From Mycobacterium simiae (GTDB lineage Bacteria; Actinomycetota; Actinomycetes; Mycobacteriales; Mycobacteriaceae): a stretch of DNA of 64,000 nucleotides. Location of the stretch: contig NZ_AP022568.1 of the NCBI RefSeq assembly GCF_010727605.1, positions 2,480,001-2,544,000 on the forward strand, given 5' to 3'. The translations under genes were made by a program, and so were the position numbers. Positions 53,247-63,883 of the stretch are shown here, in pieces. The notes beneath the pieces were generated by a model, which searched no databases, was not told the DNA's origin, and saw only the letters and a list, made by a program, of their open reading frames with translations. Within the stretch, counting starts at the first letter, position 1. Each line of letters begins with the position of its first letter.

Positions 53247-54065
53247 TCACGACGTTTCGGCGGCCACTCGTTCCTGTCGAAGGCGGTCGCTGCTGCGCAC
53301 CAGTCGCAACAGCGTCACGAAGAACAACCCGCCCACCACGTTGCCGACCACCGTGTAGCCGAACCAGCCCAGCCAATCGAGGTAGCCGAACGGCGCCCGA
53401 CCGGCCACCAGCGCGCCGAAGATTAACAGCGAGTCCAGGATCGAGTGGAACAGCCGCAACCCAGCCAGCAGGAATGCGACCGCGACGGCCGCCGCGATCT
53501 TGGCCGGGACCGACTCCGTCCCGTGCTGCATCCGGGTCATCAACGTGATCGCCATCCCGCCCAGCACGGCGAGCGCGAAGGTATGCGCCGACACCGGTGC
53601 GGTGACGAAGTGCTCCGCCGATTCGAAGGTCTGTCCGCGTAGCTCGGGGAAGCCCGTCATGATCAGCCACATGATTATCCAGCCGCCGACCAGGTTGGCG
53701 AACAGCGTGCCGCCCCACAGTTTGAACAGCTGGCGCAGGCTGGCCCGCTTGGCCGCCACCGTGGTGACGGGCACCAGAAACCCTTCGGTGAAAAGCTCAC
53801 TATGGCCCAGCAATAACGCCAGAAAACCGATCGAGAACGCGACGCCGGCGAGCAGGGGCCGGTGGGTTGCGTCCAGCACCGCCAGGTAGGCGAGCACGCC
53901 CAGCGCGACCTCGGTGCCGCCGAAAAAGCCGGTGACCAAGATTCCGCGCCAGCTGCGGTGCAGGCGTTGGGCGCCTTCGCTCAGCATGCTGACGAAGGCA
54001 TCTTCCAGCTTGTCTTCGATGGGGCTGTCGGACGCGCCGAGGTCGCGCTGCGTGCTCTCACTCAT
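53247..54065 (-). CDS. formate/nitrite transporter (FNT) family protein
   Basis: 272 aa from ATG 54065. Six hydrophobic helices. GFFGGTEVALGVLAYLAV, GHSELFTEGFLVPVTTVA (FNT signature region) and LWGGTLFANLVGGW are typical. FNT channels move formate, nitrite or hydrosulfide. A role with the formate dehydrogenase 30 kb away is possible but the gene stands alone. The N-terminal ~35 residues are hydrophilic and cytosolic. Confidence 0.85.
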   Translation of the reverse strand: MSESTQRDLGASDSPIEDKLEDAFVSMLSEGAQRLHRSWRGILVTGFFGGTEVALGVLAYLAVLDATHRPLLAGVAFSIGFLALLLGHSELFTEGFLVPVTTVAAKRASLRQLFKLWGGTLFANLVGGWIIMWLIMTGFPELRGQTFESAEHFVTAPVSAHTFALAVLGGMAITLMTRMQHGTESVPAKIAAAVAVAFLLAGLRLFHSILDSLLIFGALVAGRAPFGYLDWLGWFGYTVVGNVVGGLFFVTLLRLVRSSDRLRQERVAAETS

Positions 54066-54133
54066 CGGGTAGACCGCGCAGACTACCGCTGCCCGGCTGG
54101 GATGTGCTGTCGCGCAACGTGTGAGCGCGCCGG

Positions 54134-54307
54134 CTAGGCAGCCGCCGCGCCAGGAGCCAGCATCGGGCTGACCTCGGAGTACACGTGTCGGCAGCTGCCA
54201 CAGTGCACCTGATATTCCAGCCTGTCGCCGCCGAGCTCCAGAAACTGATACTCGGCCCATGCCGCGCACCGCGGGCAACGCGCGCGACCCTGCTCTACTG
54301 CCGTCAT
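54134..54307 (-). CDS. 57-aa zinc-ribbon protein
   Basis: Starts MTAVEQGRARCPRCAAW from ATG 54307, with AGGGGG 8 nt upstream, and ends PMLAPGAAAA-stop at 54134. Two CxxC knuckles (CPRC and CGSC) about 26 residues apart should bind one zinc. Such small ribbons are common and usually of unknown role. It lies alone between the FNT and DUF1330 genes, same strand as both. Confidence 0.75.
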   Translation of the reverse strand: MTAVEQGRARCPRCAAWAEYQFLELGGDRLEYQVHCGSCRHVYSEVSPMLAPGAAAA

Positions 54308-54429
54308 CTATAGGCCCCCTAGTCAACCGTGCGGTGAAAATACCCGCTTCCGCCCTGGTCAAACCATCGAATTCGGTCGCGATACCGGCACCCTCGCCGC
54401 GACGAGAACCCGCGGATGGCGGCGCACCG

Positions 54430-54759
54430 CTAACTCGATTGGCTGTTCAGGATCGGACGCAGATCGTCCAGCCGGTCGAAGAGGTGCCAAATGTATTTCG
54501 ATGATCCGTTCTCGCGGTGTGGATGCAGGCTGGCGAGTTCGGGATCGTTGCAGTAATTGTCAAAGGCTTCACGCGATTCCCACTCGACGAGTATCAGCAC
54601 TCGACGCGGCTCGATGTCGCCGAGGATCGCATCCTGGAAACTACCGAGCGCAACCACGCGGCCACCGTGCCTGGCCACCTCGGCGGGCGATCGTCGTGAA
54701 TAGGCGCGGTACTCGTCGGCATCGGCAACATCAAAGAGATTCAAGGCATAGACGCTCAT
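54430..54759 (-). CDS. DUF1330 family protein
   Basis: 109 aa. A dimeric alpha-beta barrel (ferredoxin-like) fold is suggested by YALNLFDVADADEYRAYSRR, GGRVVALGSFQDAI and RVLILVEWESREAFDNYCND, matching DUF1330. Function unknown; related folds include monooxygenases and EthD-like proteins. Same direction as the transglutaminase-like gene upstream, 45 nt away. Confidence 0.82.
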   Translation of the reverse strand: MSVYALNLFDVADADEYRAYSRRSPAEVARHGGRVVALGSFQDAILGDIEPRRVLILVEWESREAFDNYCNDPELASLHPHRENGSSKYIWHLFDRLDDLRPILNSQSS

Positions 54760-54804
54760 GGCTGCCGACGTTACGGTTCCACCCTGGGTTATGACGAGCC
54801 ACCT

Positions 54805-55656
54805 CTACTGCAAGCTCACAAGCTGTTCGACCGAGTCCCTGGGCAGTTCGCCGTCGACCACCGCCGTCACCGTCATGTTCTGCAAGGTGATGGCGCCGCC
54901 GTGGTTGTCCAGGAAGGCTGTGTCGGCGGCGTCGCGCCCGGTGGCGATGCGGACCATCGACTGCCGGGGAGCCAAACAGGTGGCGTCGACGACCCGCCAG
55001 ACCCCGTCGATCAACGCCTCCGCCACGGCGTGAAAATCCATCGGCTGGCAGCCGGGCGCATACACGGCGGCCAGCCGGGCCGGGACGTGGACGGCCCGCA
55101 GCAGCGCGATGACCAGGTGGGCATAGTCGCGGCACACACCGGCGCCGGCGAGCAACGTATCGGCGGCCCCGTCGATCGGGTCGCTGGTGCCCGGGACGTA
55201 GTCGAGCCGGGTGCCGACCCACGATGAGACCTTCTCGAGCAACGTGACCGACGTGCCGTACTGCCGGAACTCCGTGGCGGCGAAGCCGAAAAATTTGTCG
55301 GCTTCGGCGTACCTGCTCGGACGCAGATAGGTGATGGCGTCGATATCGCTGACCGGCGCGGGGTCCGCTTGTCCGGCGACCGTCGCCGCGTAGGACAAGG
55401 TCACCGTCCCTTTGTCGGCCGGCACCACGTGAATCCGCGTCCGATGCGGGCCGACAACTTCACGCGGTTGCACCACCTTGCCGTTCCGCTTGATCGTGAG
55501 CGATTCGCTCACCTCGATGCCGGACTGACGGCTGACCGCGATCTGGAAGTCGAGCACCGTCGGTTCGATGACCTCGACTCCGATTTCGGCACCGACGGTG
55601 CGGCCGGCCCCGGCTGTGCCGTCGTGTGTCGCACCCCGGCGTCTCCATGCAGGCAT
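54805..55656 (-). CDS. transglutaminase-like cysteine protease-fold protein
   Basis: 283 aa. The catalytic triad is visible: C175 in GAGVCRDYAHLV, H209 in PMDFHAVAEA and D224 in RVVDATCLAP. The N-terminal half is the beta-rich bacterial transglutaminase N domain (RIHVVPADKGTVTLSYAA). Such proteins are thought to be proteases or amidases, often with an ATP-grasp partner, which is absent here. No signal peptide. Confidence 0.88.
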   Translation of the reverse strand: MPAWRRRGATHDGTAGAGRTVGAEIGVEVIEPTVLDFQIAVSRQSGIEVSESLTIKRNGKVVQPREVVGPHRTRIHVVPADKGTVTLSYAATVAGQADPAPVSDIDAITYLRPSRYAEADKFFGFAATEFRQYGTSVTLLEKVSSWVGTRLDYVPGTSDPIDGAADTLLAGAGVCRDYAHLVIALLRAVHVPARLAAVYAPGCQPMDFHAVAEALIDGVWRVVDATCLAPRQSMVRIATGRDAADTAFLDNHGGAITLQNMTVTAVVDGELPRDSVEQLVSLQ

Positions 55657-55757
55657 ACGGTGGGCCCTCTCGTCTGAGCCAGTCGAATCCCGCTCGCTAC
55701 TTGGCAGGCCTTTCGCGTAGGCACTGTTCTACCGCACAACCCGCGCGGGCGCGCGTG

Positions 55758-57275
55758 TTAGACACCCAATCGGCCGGTCAGACGGTTGAGATGCTCGAGA
55801 CTGGCTCCATCCAGACCGCTGATGCGCACGGTCTTACCGCGGAGCCGGTATTTGTGCTGGATCGCGTCGAGAGCGGCTACCGCGGACGCATCCCACACGT
55901 CGGTGCCGGACATGTCGATGAGGACGTCGTCCGGATCGTTCACATAGTCGAATTGATGTACAAGGTCGTTGCTGGACGCGAAGAAGAGTTCGCCTCGGAC
56001 GCGATAGGTGCGCGTTCCGGAGTCGTCGGGCGTGCGCGGTCCGTCTGATTCCACGATCGTCAGGTGGGCGACCCGACGGGCGAACGCCACCATGGCGGTG
56101 AGCACCCCAAGGATCACTCCGACGGCCAGGTTTCCGGTGGCCACGGTGGCCACCACGGTGATGATCATGATGGCGGTCTCGCTGCGCGGCAACACTTTCA
56201 GCGTGCGCGGCGCCACACTGTGCCAGTCGAAGGTCGCGGCGGAGACCACGATCATGACGGCGGCCAGCGCCGCCATCGGTATCCGGCCGACCAGGTCGCC
56301 GAGCGACAGGATCAGCAGCAACAGGAATGCCCCGGTGGACAAGGTCGACATGCGGGTGCGTCCGCCGGCGACCTTGACGTTCATCATGGTCTGCCCGACC
56401 ACCGCGCAGCCACCCATGCCGCCGAAGATGCCGGTAATGATGTTGGCCAGACCCTGACCGCAAGCTTCGCGGGTCTTGTTCGACGGGGTCTCGGTGATGT
56501 CGTCGATGAGCTTGGCCGTCATCAGCGATTCCAACAGTCCGACCAGGGCGACGCCTATCGCGTACGGAGCGATGAGCTGCAGCGTCGCCCACGTCAGCGG
56601 CACGTGCGGGATCGCCGGCGACGGCAGCGAATGCGGTAGTGCGCCCTGGGCTCCCACGTCGGGGACGTGCCAACCGAAGACCACCACGGTCGCCGTCAAG
56701 GCCAACACCACCACCAGGGGTGCCGGGACGGCGGTGGTGAGTTTGGGCAGCACGACCATGATCGCGATACCGGCCGCGGCCAGCGGGTACACCAGCCATG
56801 GCACGTCCACCAAGTGCCGCAGCTGCGACACGAACACCAGGATGGCCAGCGCGTTGACGAACCCGATCATCACGCTGCGCGGGATGAACCGCATCAGTTT
56901 CGCGATACCCACCAGCCCGAGGAGCACCTGAAAGATGCCAGCCAGCACGATCGTCGCGACCAGGTAGTTGACGCCGTATTGATGGCCGATCGGTGCGACG
57001 ACGAGAGCGACGGCGGCGGTTGCCGCGGAGATGAGCGCCGGCCTACCACCCGCCACCGCGATGGTGAGCGCCATAGTGACCGAGGAGAACAGTCCGACAC
57101 GGGGGTCAACGCCGGCGATGACCGAGAACGCGATGGCCTCCGGGATCAATGCCAGCGCGACGACCAATCCGGCGAGGATTTCGGTCCGTAACCGTCCGGG
57201 ACTGCGTAACACGCTGCGAACAGAGTTGTCGGGGCTGGTCCCGGGCGCGCGAGTACGCGGCATGGTGATGCTCAT
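55758..57275 (-). CDS. SulP-family anion transporter with C-terminal STAS domain
   Basis: 505 aa. SulP core: LVVALALIPEAIAFSVIAGV, GLFSSVTMALTIAVAGGRP, GLANIITGIFGGMGGCAVVG and KVAGGRTRMSTLSTG. The last ~95 residues (TYRVRGELFFASSNDLVHQF, VLIDMSGTDVWDASAVAALD) are a STAS domain. Likely a sulfate or other anion permease. It sits just ahead of the second nitrate/sulfonate-type ABC operon but ends in the opposite order; both run leftward. Confidence 0.9.
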   Translation of the reverse strand: MSITMPRTRAPGTSPDNSVRSVLRSPGRLRTEILAGLVVALALIPEAIAFSVIAGVDPRVGLFSSVTMALTIAVAGGRPALISAATAAVALVVAPIGHQYGVNYLVATIVLAGIFQVLLGLVGIAKLMRFIPRSVMIGFVNALAILVFVSQLRHLVDVPWLVYPLAAAGIAIMVVLPKLTTAVPAPLVVVLALTATVVVFGWHVPDVGAQGALPHSLPSPAIPHVPLTWATLQLIAPYAIGVALVGLLESLMTAKLIDDITETPSNKTREACGQGLANIITGIFGGMGGCAVVGQTMMNVKVAGGRTRMSTLSTGAFLLLLILSLGDLVGRIPMAALAAVMIVVSAATFDWHSVAPRTLKVLPRSETAIMIITVVATVATGNLAVGVILGVLTAMVAFARRVAHLTIVESDGPRTPDDSGTRTYRVRGELFFASSNDLVHQFDYVNDPDDVLIDMSGTDVWDASAVAALDAIQHKYRLRGKTVRISGLDGASLEHLNRLTGRLGV

Positions 57276-57317
57276 GGTGTTCGGTGCTGTCCTCTGGACT
57301 CGTATCGAAGATTCGTC

Positions 57318-57731
57318 TCAGCGGCGATGGTCGTGGCGCTCGAGTGGCGTTGGCGGCGTGTCTGTTTTGTCGACCATGAACTCGCCGAACCGCCTCTCCA
57401 GGGCCTCAAGCAGTCGGCGAATCTCTTTCATGCGCGCCTGTACCACCAGCAACTGGTCGGCGAAAGAGCCGGCGTCCGGCCCTTGAGCCCGCGTGACGGC
57501 ACCCAACTCGGCATGCTCGGCGCGCAGCATGTCCGCGAACAGCGCGGCCTGGACCACGTCGGCGTGGTTCGCCGGCGCCGAGGAGCAGCTCCGGCATGGC
57601 GGTCCGGACCGGCCGGGGATCTTGTCCCCGGCCGCCGGGGCACTCTGTTCGCGGACGTAGGCCAGGTAGCGACGGCCGCGGGACGTAGTCGGGGTGAATC
57701 GCGGGAATCTGAGGTCGCTTTCGATCGTCAT
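57318..57731 (-). CDS. hypothetical protein co-translated with an ABC transporter
   Basis: 137 aa from ATG 57731, which overlaps the ATPase stop in ATGA. The N-terminal part is basic with a PCRSCSSAP motif; residues about 60-120 (FADMLRAEHAELGAVTRAQG, FADQLLVVQARMKEIRRLLE) are helical and coiled-coil-like. It is the last gene of the ABC operon. No family recognised; it could be a small regulator or chaperone of the transporter. Confidence 0.65.
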   Translation of the reverse strand: MTIESDLRFPRFTPTTSRGRRYLAYVREQSAPAAGDKIPGRSGPPCRSCSSAPANHADVVQAALFADMLRAEHAELGAVTRAQGPDAGSFADQLLVVQARMKEIRRLLEALERRFGEFMVDKTDTPPTPLERHDHRR

Positions 57732-58504
57732 CGCTGGGCACCTTCGGCGGCGCGGTTCAGCGACGGTGCATGCCCCAGAAACTGCAGGATGTCGTAGCGG
57801 CTGCGCCGATAGGCATCGGTGAATTGCGCTTCGGGCGAGCGGGGTTCCTCGATCGTGATGACGTCGGCGACGGTCGCCGGCCGGTGGCTCAGCAGGACGA
57901 TTCGGTCGGCCAGCAGCAGCGCCTCGTCGACGTCGTGGGTGACGAACAGGATGGTCATCTTCTGCTGCTCCCAGACCGTCAACAACAGCTGCTGCATCTC
58001 CAGCCGGGTCTGTGCGTCTAGCGCGCCGAACGGTTCGTCCATCAGCATTACCTTCGGCTCGCACGCCAGGGTGCGGGCCAGTTGGACGCGCTGCCGCATG
58101 CCACCGGACAGATGGCTGGGCAGATGGCCACCGTAACTGCCCAGGCCCACCTGGTCGAGGCGGTCTTGCGCGGCGGCCTTGGCGTCCTTCCCGCGCACCC
58201 CGCGCAGCCGGATCGGGTACATCACATTTTTGAGTGCGGTGCGCCACGGGAACAACGCATCTTCTTGAAAAACCATGGCGCACTGGGCAGTACTGCCCGT
58301 GACGGCCGCCCCGTCGACGGTGGCGTGCCCACCCATCGGGGGGAGCAACCCAGCCAGGGCGCGCAGGATGGTCGACTTGCCACATCCGGATGGGCCGAGG
58401 AAGACCACGACCTCGCCGGGGTTGACGTCCAGGGTGATGTCGGCGGCGAGGGCGCCGTTGAAGCCCAGTTTCAACCCGTCCAGGTGGACGGCGCCCGCAC
58501 TCAT
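57728..58504 (-). CDS. ABC transporter ATP-binding protein, nitrate/sulfonate/taurine type
   Basis: 258 aa from ATG 58504, overlapping the permease stop by 4 nt. Walker A GPSGCGKST (37-45), signature LSGGMRQRVQLARTL, Walker B VMLMDEPFGALD and switch His in LFVTHDVDEAL. Fits the SsuB/TauB/NrtD group. Drives uptake through the permease at 58501-59379. Confidence 0.92.
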   Translation of the reverse strand: MSAGAVHLDGLKLGFNGALAADITLDVNPGEVVVFLGPSGCGKSTILRALAGLLPPMGGHATVDGAAVTGSTAQCAMVFQEDALFPWRTALKNVMYPIRLRGVRGKDAKAAAQDRLDQVGLGSYGGHLPSHLSGGMRQRVQLARTLACEPKVMLMDEPFGALDAQTRLEMQQLLLTVWEQQKMTILFVTHDVDEALLLADRIVLLSHRPATVADVITIEEPRSPEAQFTDAYRRSRYDILQFLGHAPSLNRAAEGAQR

Positions 58505-59379
58505 CGGGCGGCCCTCGGCAACCAGTGGTTGACGCGACGGCCGACGCGCTCCACCGCCCACGCGGTGATCAGCCCGAGTGCTCCGATCGAGATCATGCCG
58601 ACGACGACTCCGGCATAATCCAGCAGGCCGTAGGACTGCCAGGTGTAGTAGCCGATCCCGAACTGCCCGGAGATCATTTCGGCGCTGACCACGCAGATCC
58701 AGGCCACTCCCATTGCGACGGACAAACCGGTGAAGATTCCGGGCATCGCACCGGGAACGATCACATGCAACAGCAGCGAAAGTCGGCTCGCCCCCATGGT
58801 TTTGGCCGCTTCCTCCCACACCTTGGGCAGTGAGTCCATGGCGTGGATGGTGCTGACGACCACGGGGAAGAACGCCGCGAAGAACGTGATGAAGACGATG
58901 CCTTGCTCACTGGTGGGGAACAGCAGGATCGTGAGCGGAACCAGGGCGATCGCCGGGATGGGCCGCAGAATTTCGATGAAGGGACGCAGCATCATTCGCG
59001 CTGTCTGGGAACGGCCAACCAGGATGCCCAACGCGACGCCGACCGCGGCCGCCAGCGCGAACCCGAGCAGGATGCGCTGCAAGCTGGCCAGCAGGTCGTC
59101 GTAGTACCCGCCGGAGCTGATCCGCGACGCCAATGAATCGACGACGCTCATCGGGGTGGGCATCCGGTTGAATCGCAGCCAGGCGACAACGTTGTGGGCG
59201 GTGAGGATCTGCCACAGCGCGACGAACGCGGTGATCGGGACGAGCGGTAGGACCAGTGCCGCGGCGCGGCGCTGCACAACGCGGGGGATGCGGGCACCAA
59301 TCCGTCCGCGGGGCCGGAGCACGCGGGCGGTGGAGGCGGGTCCGACGGCCGCTTGGCCGCGGGTGAGTGTGGTGGTCAC
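58501..59379 (-). CDS. ABC transporter permease, nitrate/sulfonate/taurine type
   Basis: 292 aa. About six membrane helices; the coupling loop is VWEEAAKTMGASRLSLLLHV followed by IVPGAMPGIFTG, the canonical EAA motif with conserved Gly. The N-terminal ~40 residues are basic. Translationally coupled to the ATPase gene; the binding-protein gene is 35 nt upstream. Confidence 0.92.
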   Translation of the reverse strand: MTTTLTRGQAAVGPASTARVLRPRGRIGARIPRVVQRRAAALVLPLVPITAFVALWQILTAHNVVAWLRFNRMPTPMSVVDSLASRISSGGYYDDLLASLQRILLGFALAAAVGVALGILVGRSQTARMMLRPFIEILRPIPAIALVPLTILLFPTSEQGIVFITFFAAFFPVVVSTIHAMDSLPKVWEEAAKTMGASRLSLLLHVIVPGAMPGIFTGLSVAMGVAWICVVSAEMISGQFGIGYYTWQSYGLLDYAGVVVGMISIGALGLITAWAVERVGRRVNHWLPRAAR

Positions 59380-59414
59380 GGGCTTCCTTCCTTACTTAAT
59401 TGGGTCTGGTGTCG

Positions 59415-60884
59415 CTATCCCGACGGGCGCAACTGCGCTACGGCCGCCGGATAGGTGAGCGGGATCGTCGCCGGGTGGCGAGCGTGATAAGCCTCGGCGG
59501 CGGCCTCGGTGGCGAATGGTTTGAACCGTTGCGTGGGGGGAGCGGTCGGATCATCCAGCCAGACAGCATGATTCGCGAAGAGTTTGACGCCGGTTTCGGT
59601 GTCGGGGACGTACGCGGCACGCACCGAGGCGGTGGCGGCCACCCGGCGCAGCAGGCAGGTCGGCGTCGCGGCGGCGACGGTGGTGTCGGCGCCCTGCTTC
59701 CATAGCTCCGAGGCCTCGGTCGGATCGCCGACGGGCAGGCCGCACAGGTCGTCATAGCCGGTCAGCGTGATCGGGTTGGTGACGTCAGCGCGGCGGCGTT
59801 GATAATCCGCGCCGAACAGCTCCTGTAAATAGCGGTCGTTGGTGAACGACGTGATGCTGAAGGTTGGCGACACCGCGCCCCTGGCAACCAGGAAGTCCTT
59901 GATCTTGTCGAGGGTGAGTCCAAACTGGCTCTTCAGTGTCATGTCGAAGGACACCAGTCCGTCGGGGCCGTTGTAGAGGTAGACAACCTCGGGTTCGATG
60001 CCGGTCAGCTTGCTCACCCGTAGCGCCGCCTGCAGCGGATTGGCGACGATGTAGTCGGTGGTCGATTTCATCGCCTGCATGAACGCGGCCATCACGTCGC
60101 CATTGGCATCGGCGAATTGTTTGCGGACGAGAACACCGTGGAAGGTGGGCACATTGTTGTCGCCACCGTCGTAGAGCAGCCTGCCCTGGTTGCGAAAGAT
60201 CACCAGCTGCGGCCACGGCACGAACTGCGCGAACGCGTCCACTTGTCCGCCCTGGATGGCCGATGCTCCGATGGACGGGTCCTGGTTAACCTTGCGCACT
60301 GCGCCCGCGTCGATCCCATTGCGTTGCAACGCTGTCGAGAACATGCCGTCGCCGGCCGATCCGAGACTGGTGGAGACCCGCTTGCCGGCGAGGTCGGCCA
60401 GCGTGCGCGCGGCGGAACCGGTGGGGATGACGACCTGGTTCAACGAGCCACGCAGACTGTAGCCGGTGGTCGCGATCAGCTCCGTCTGGGCGTCGCTGTA
60501 CTTCTTGGTCTTGGATCCGTTGGTGAGCAGCGGGTAGTCGCCCATCGACCCGATGTCGACGTGGGTGGCGATCATCTGCGCGGTCAGCGGCGCGCCGGAG
60601 GCAAAGTCCTGCCACACAACGCGGTACTTCTTGCCGGTCGACATGCCGAGCCGGCTCAGTGCTTTCTCGAAGTCGCCGCGGTCGCGCAGCAGTGTGCCGG
60701 CGTTGACGGTGTTGATGGTCTTGGACTGGTAGCCGACGTTGACCACAACGATGCTTTCGGTGAGCAGCCCGCACCCACTGAGCAGCTGCGCCGCGGGCAC
60801 CAGGACCGAGGCCGCCGCGACCACGGCACGGGCACGCCACCGTCGCGCGGACCCGGCGCGGGCCGGTTGTCTTTTGTCGTACAC
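59415..60884 (-). CDS. ABC transporter substrate-binding lipoprotein with C-terminal extension
   Basis: 489 aa, about 150 longer than usual binding proteins of this family. The signal ends in lipobox LLSGC (C about 38). The NMT1/SsuA-like region has VVVNVGYQSKTINT, HVDIGSMGDYPLLTNGS and AGKRVSTSLGSAGDGMF. From about residue 370 an extra segment begins (DDLCGLPVGDPTEASELW, LFANHAVWLDDPTAPPTQRF then KPFATEAAAEAYHARH) that looks somewhat NosL-like (tentative). GTG 60884 is the start; the ribosome site is weak. First gene of the second ABC operon. Confidence 0.87.
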   Translation of the reverse strand: MYDKRQPARAGSARRWRARAVVAAASVLVPAAQLLSGCGLLTESIVVVNVGYQSKTINTVNAGTLLRDRGDFEKALSRLGMSTGKKYRVVWQDFASGAPLTAQMIATHVDIGSMGDYPLLTNGSKTKKYSDAQTELIATTGYSLRGSLNQVVIPTGSAARTLADLAGKRVSTSLGSAGDGMFSTALQRNGIDAGAVRKVNQDPSIGASAIQGGQVDAFAQFVPWPQLVIFRNQGRLLYDGGDNNVPTFHGVLVRKQFADANGDVMAAFMQAMKSTTDYIVANPLQAALRVSKLTGIEPEVVYLYNGPDGLVSFDMTLKSQFGLTLDKIKDFLVARGAVSPTFSITSFTNDRYLQELFGADYQRRRADVTNPITLTGYDDLCGLPVGDPTEASELWKQGADTTVAAATPTCLLRRVAATASVRAAYVPDTETGVKLFANHAVWLDDPTAPPTQRFKPFATEAAAEAYHARHPATIPLTYPAAVAQLRPSG

Positions 60885-61000
60885 GCAATCCAGGGTCCGG
60901 CCCGTCTATTACCGCTTGGTCACTGCACGTTGCACCACAGTTACGCCATCTGGCTTCATCACGTGCCGGAGGTCACAGTTCTTAGCGAGGCGCGTCTCGG

Positions 61001-61006
61001 TAAAGT
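61001..61006 (+). promoter_or_regulatory. candidate -10 box for DUF202 gene pair
   Basis: TAAAGT fits TANNNT and is 26 nt before GTG 61033. TTCTTA lies about 16 bp upstream as a weak -35. Located in the 148-bp divergent gap. Confidence 0.3.
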
Positions 61007-61032
61007 TCGCCACGACGGATGTGGCATAGCCT

Positions 61033-61506
61033 GTGGGGCAGGTGAATCCTGAGTTACGCCACCGCCAAGAAACTAGCGTTGCGCTCCCCTTCGCGAAAGA
61101 CTGGACGACTGTGGAGAGCACAAGTCTTTCAGCCGGTTTGCACACGCGGGAGACTGTGGCGCCCACGCCAGCCGAACCGGACTACCGGTTCACTCTCGCC
61201 AATGAGCGCACATTTTTGGCCTGGCAACGCACCGCGCTTGGTTTGCTTGCTGCGGCGGTCGGTGTTGTGCAATTCCTGCCGGAGTTGGCGATCCCGGGAC
61301 TGCGGCACATCCTGGGCGGGGCAATCGGCGTTGTCGCGGTGCTGACCTCGGTTGCGGGGCTGCTTCGTTGGAGTCAAGTCGATCACGCGATTCGCCGTAA
61401 TCTGCCGCTGCCCCGGCCGGCTACCCCTATCTATCTGGCGGTGGCCCTGGTCGTGGTCGGTCTGGTCACGGTCGTGTTGTCGCTCGCGGCGACCGGCGCA
61501 AGCTGA
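61033..61506 (+). CDS. DUF202/YidH-like membrane protein
   Basis: 157 aa from GTG 61033; GTG 61042 and GTG 61111 are also possible, the last removing a poorly conserved N-terminus. [20 protein letters not shown] is the DUF202 hallmark, followed by three hydrophobic helices. Function unknown; the family consists of small inner-membrane proteins. Its TGA overlaps the next ATG by one base (TGATG). Confidence 0.8.
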   Translation: MGQVNPELRHRQETSVALPFAKDWTTVESTSLSAGLHTRETVAPTPAEPDYRFTLANERTFLAWQRTALGLLAAAVGVVQFLPELAIPGLRHILGGAIGVVAVLTSVAGLLRWSQVDHAIRRNLPLPRPATPIYLAVALVVVGLVTVVLSLAATGAS

Positions 61507-61862
61507 TGCCCCGCACGCAAGCGTCCTCGTCGGACCGGGGTCTGCAGGCCGAACGAACGGCGCTGGCGTGGACGCGGACCTCGTTGTCGGTCGTGGTCTC
61601 CGGTGTGCTGATTCTGCTCAGGAACCGTGCCCTTGTCGATCCGGGTGTCGATCCGGGCGGATGCGCCGCCCGGCTCGGAATCGTCGGCACCACGGCAGTT
61701 GTCGCGCTCGCGGTGTTCGCCATGGGGGTTATGCGCCGTCGTACCCTCACGGTGTCGCCGCTGCCCCGGCCGGATCGCCCCCGGCGAGCAATACTGCCGG
61801 TCGGCGGCTCGGTCGCGGCGTTGTCCCTGCTGGTGGTGACCTACCTGATGCTGGGCGTCTGA
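61506..61862 (+). CDS. DUF202-like membrane protein
   Basis: 118 aa. LQAERTALAWTRTSLSVVVS is a second version of the same ER-x-x-LAW-x-RT motif, with three hydrophobic helices. Paired DUF202 genes often occur together and may form a hetero-oligomer. It converges with the gyrB paralogue, 68 nt from its stop. Confidence 0.8.
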   Translation: MPRTQASSSDRGLQAERTALAWTRTSLSVVVSGVLILLRNRALVDPGVDPGGCAARLGIVGTTAVVALAVFAMGVMRRRTLTVSPLPRPDRPRRAILPVGGSVAALSLLVVTYLMLGV

Positions 61863-61912
61863 GGCCGTTCGGCGTTTGTTGGGGCTGGTGTTGGGCGTCT
61901 GTTGGATGTTGG

Positions 61913-63874
<1,962 letters not shown>

Positions 63875-63883
63875 TCATACCTC

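Noticed and set aside
60909..61013. 34-codon leftward ORF before the second ABC operon as a leader peptide
   Set aside because: One Cys only (LAKNCDLRH), no Shine-Dalgarno, overlaps the divergent promoter candidate; too weak to list.
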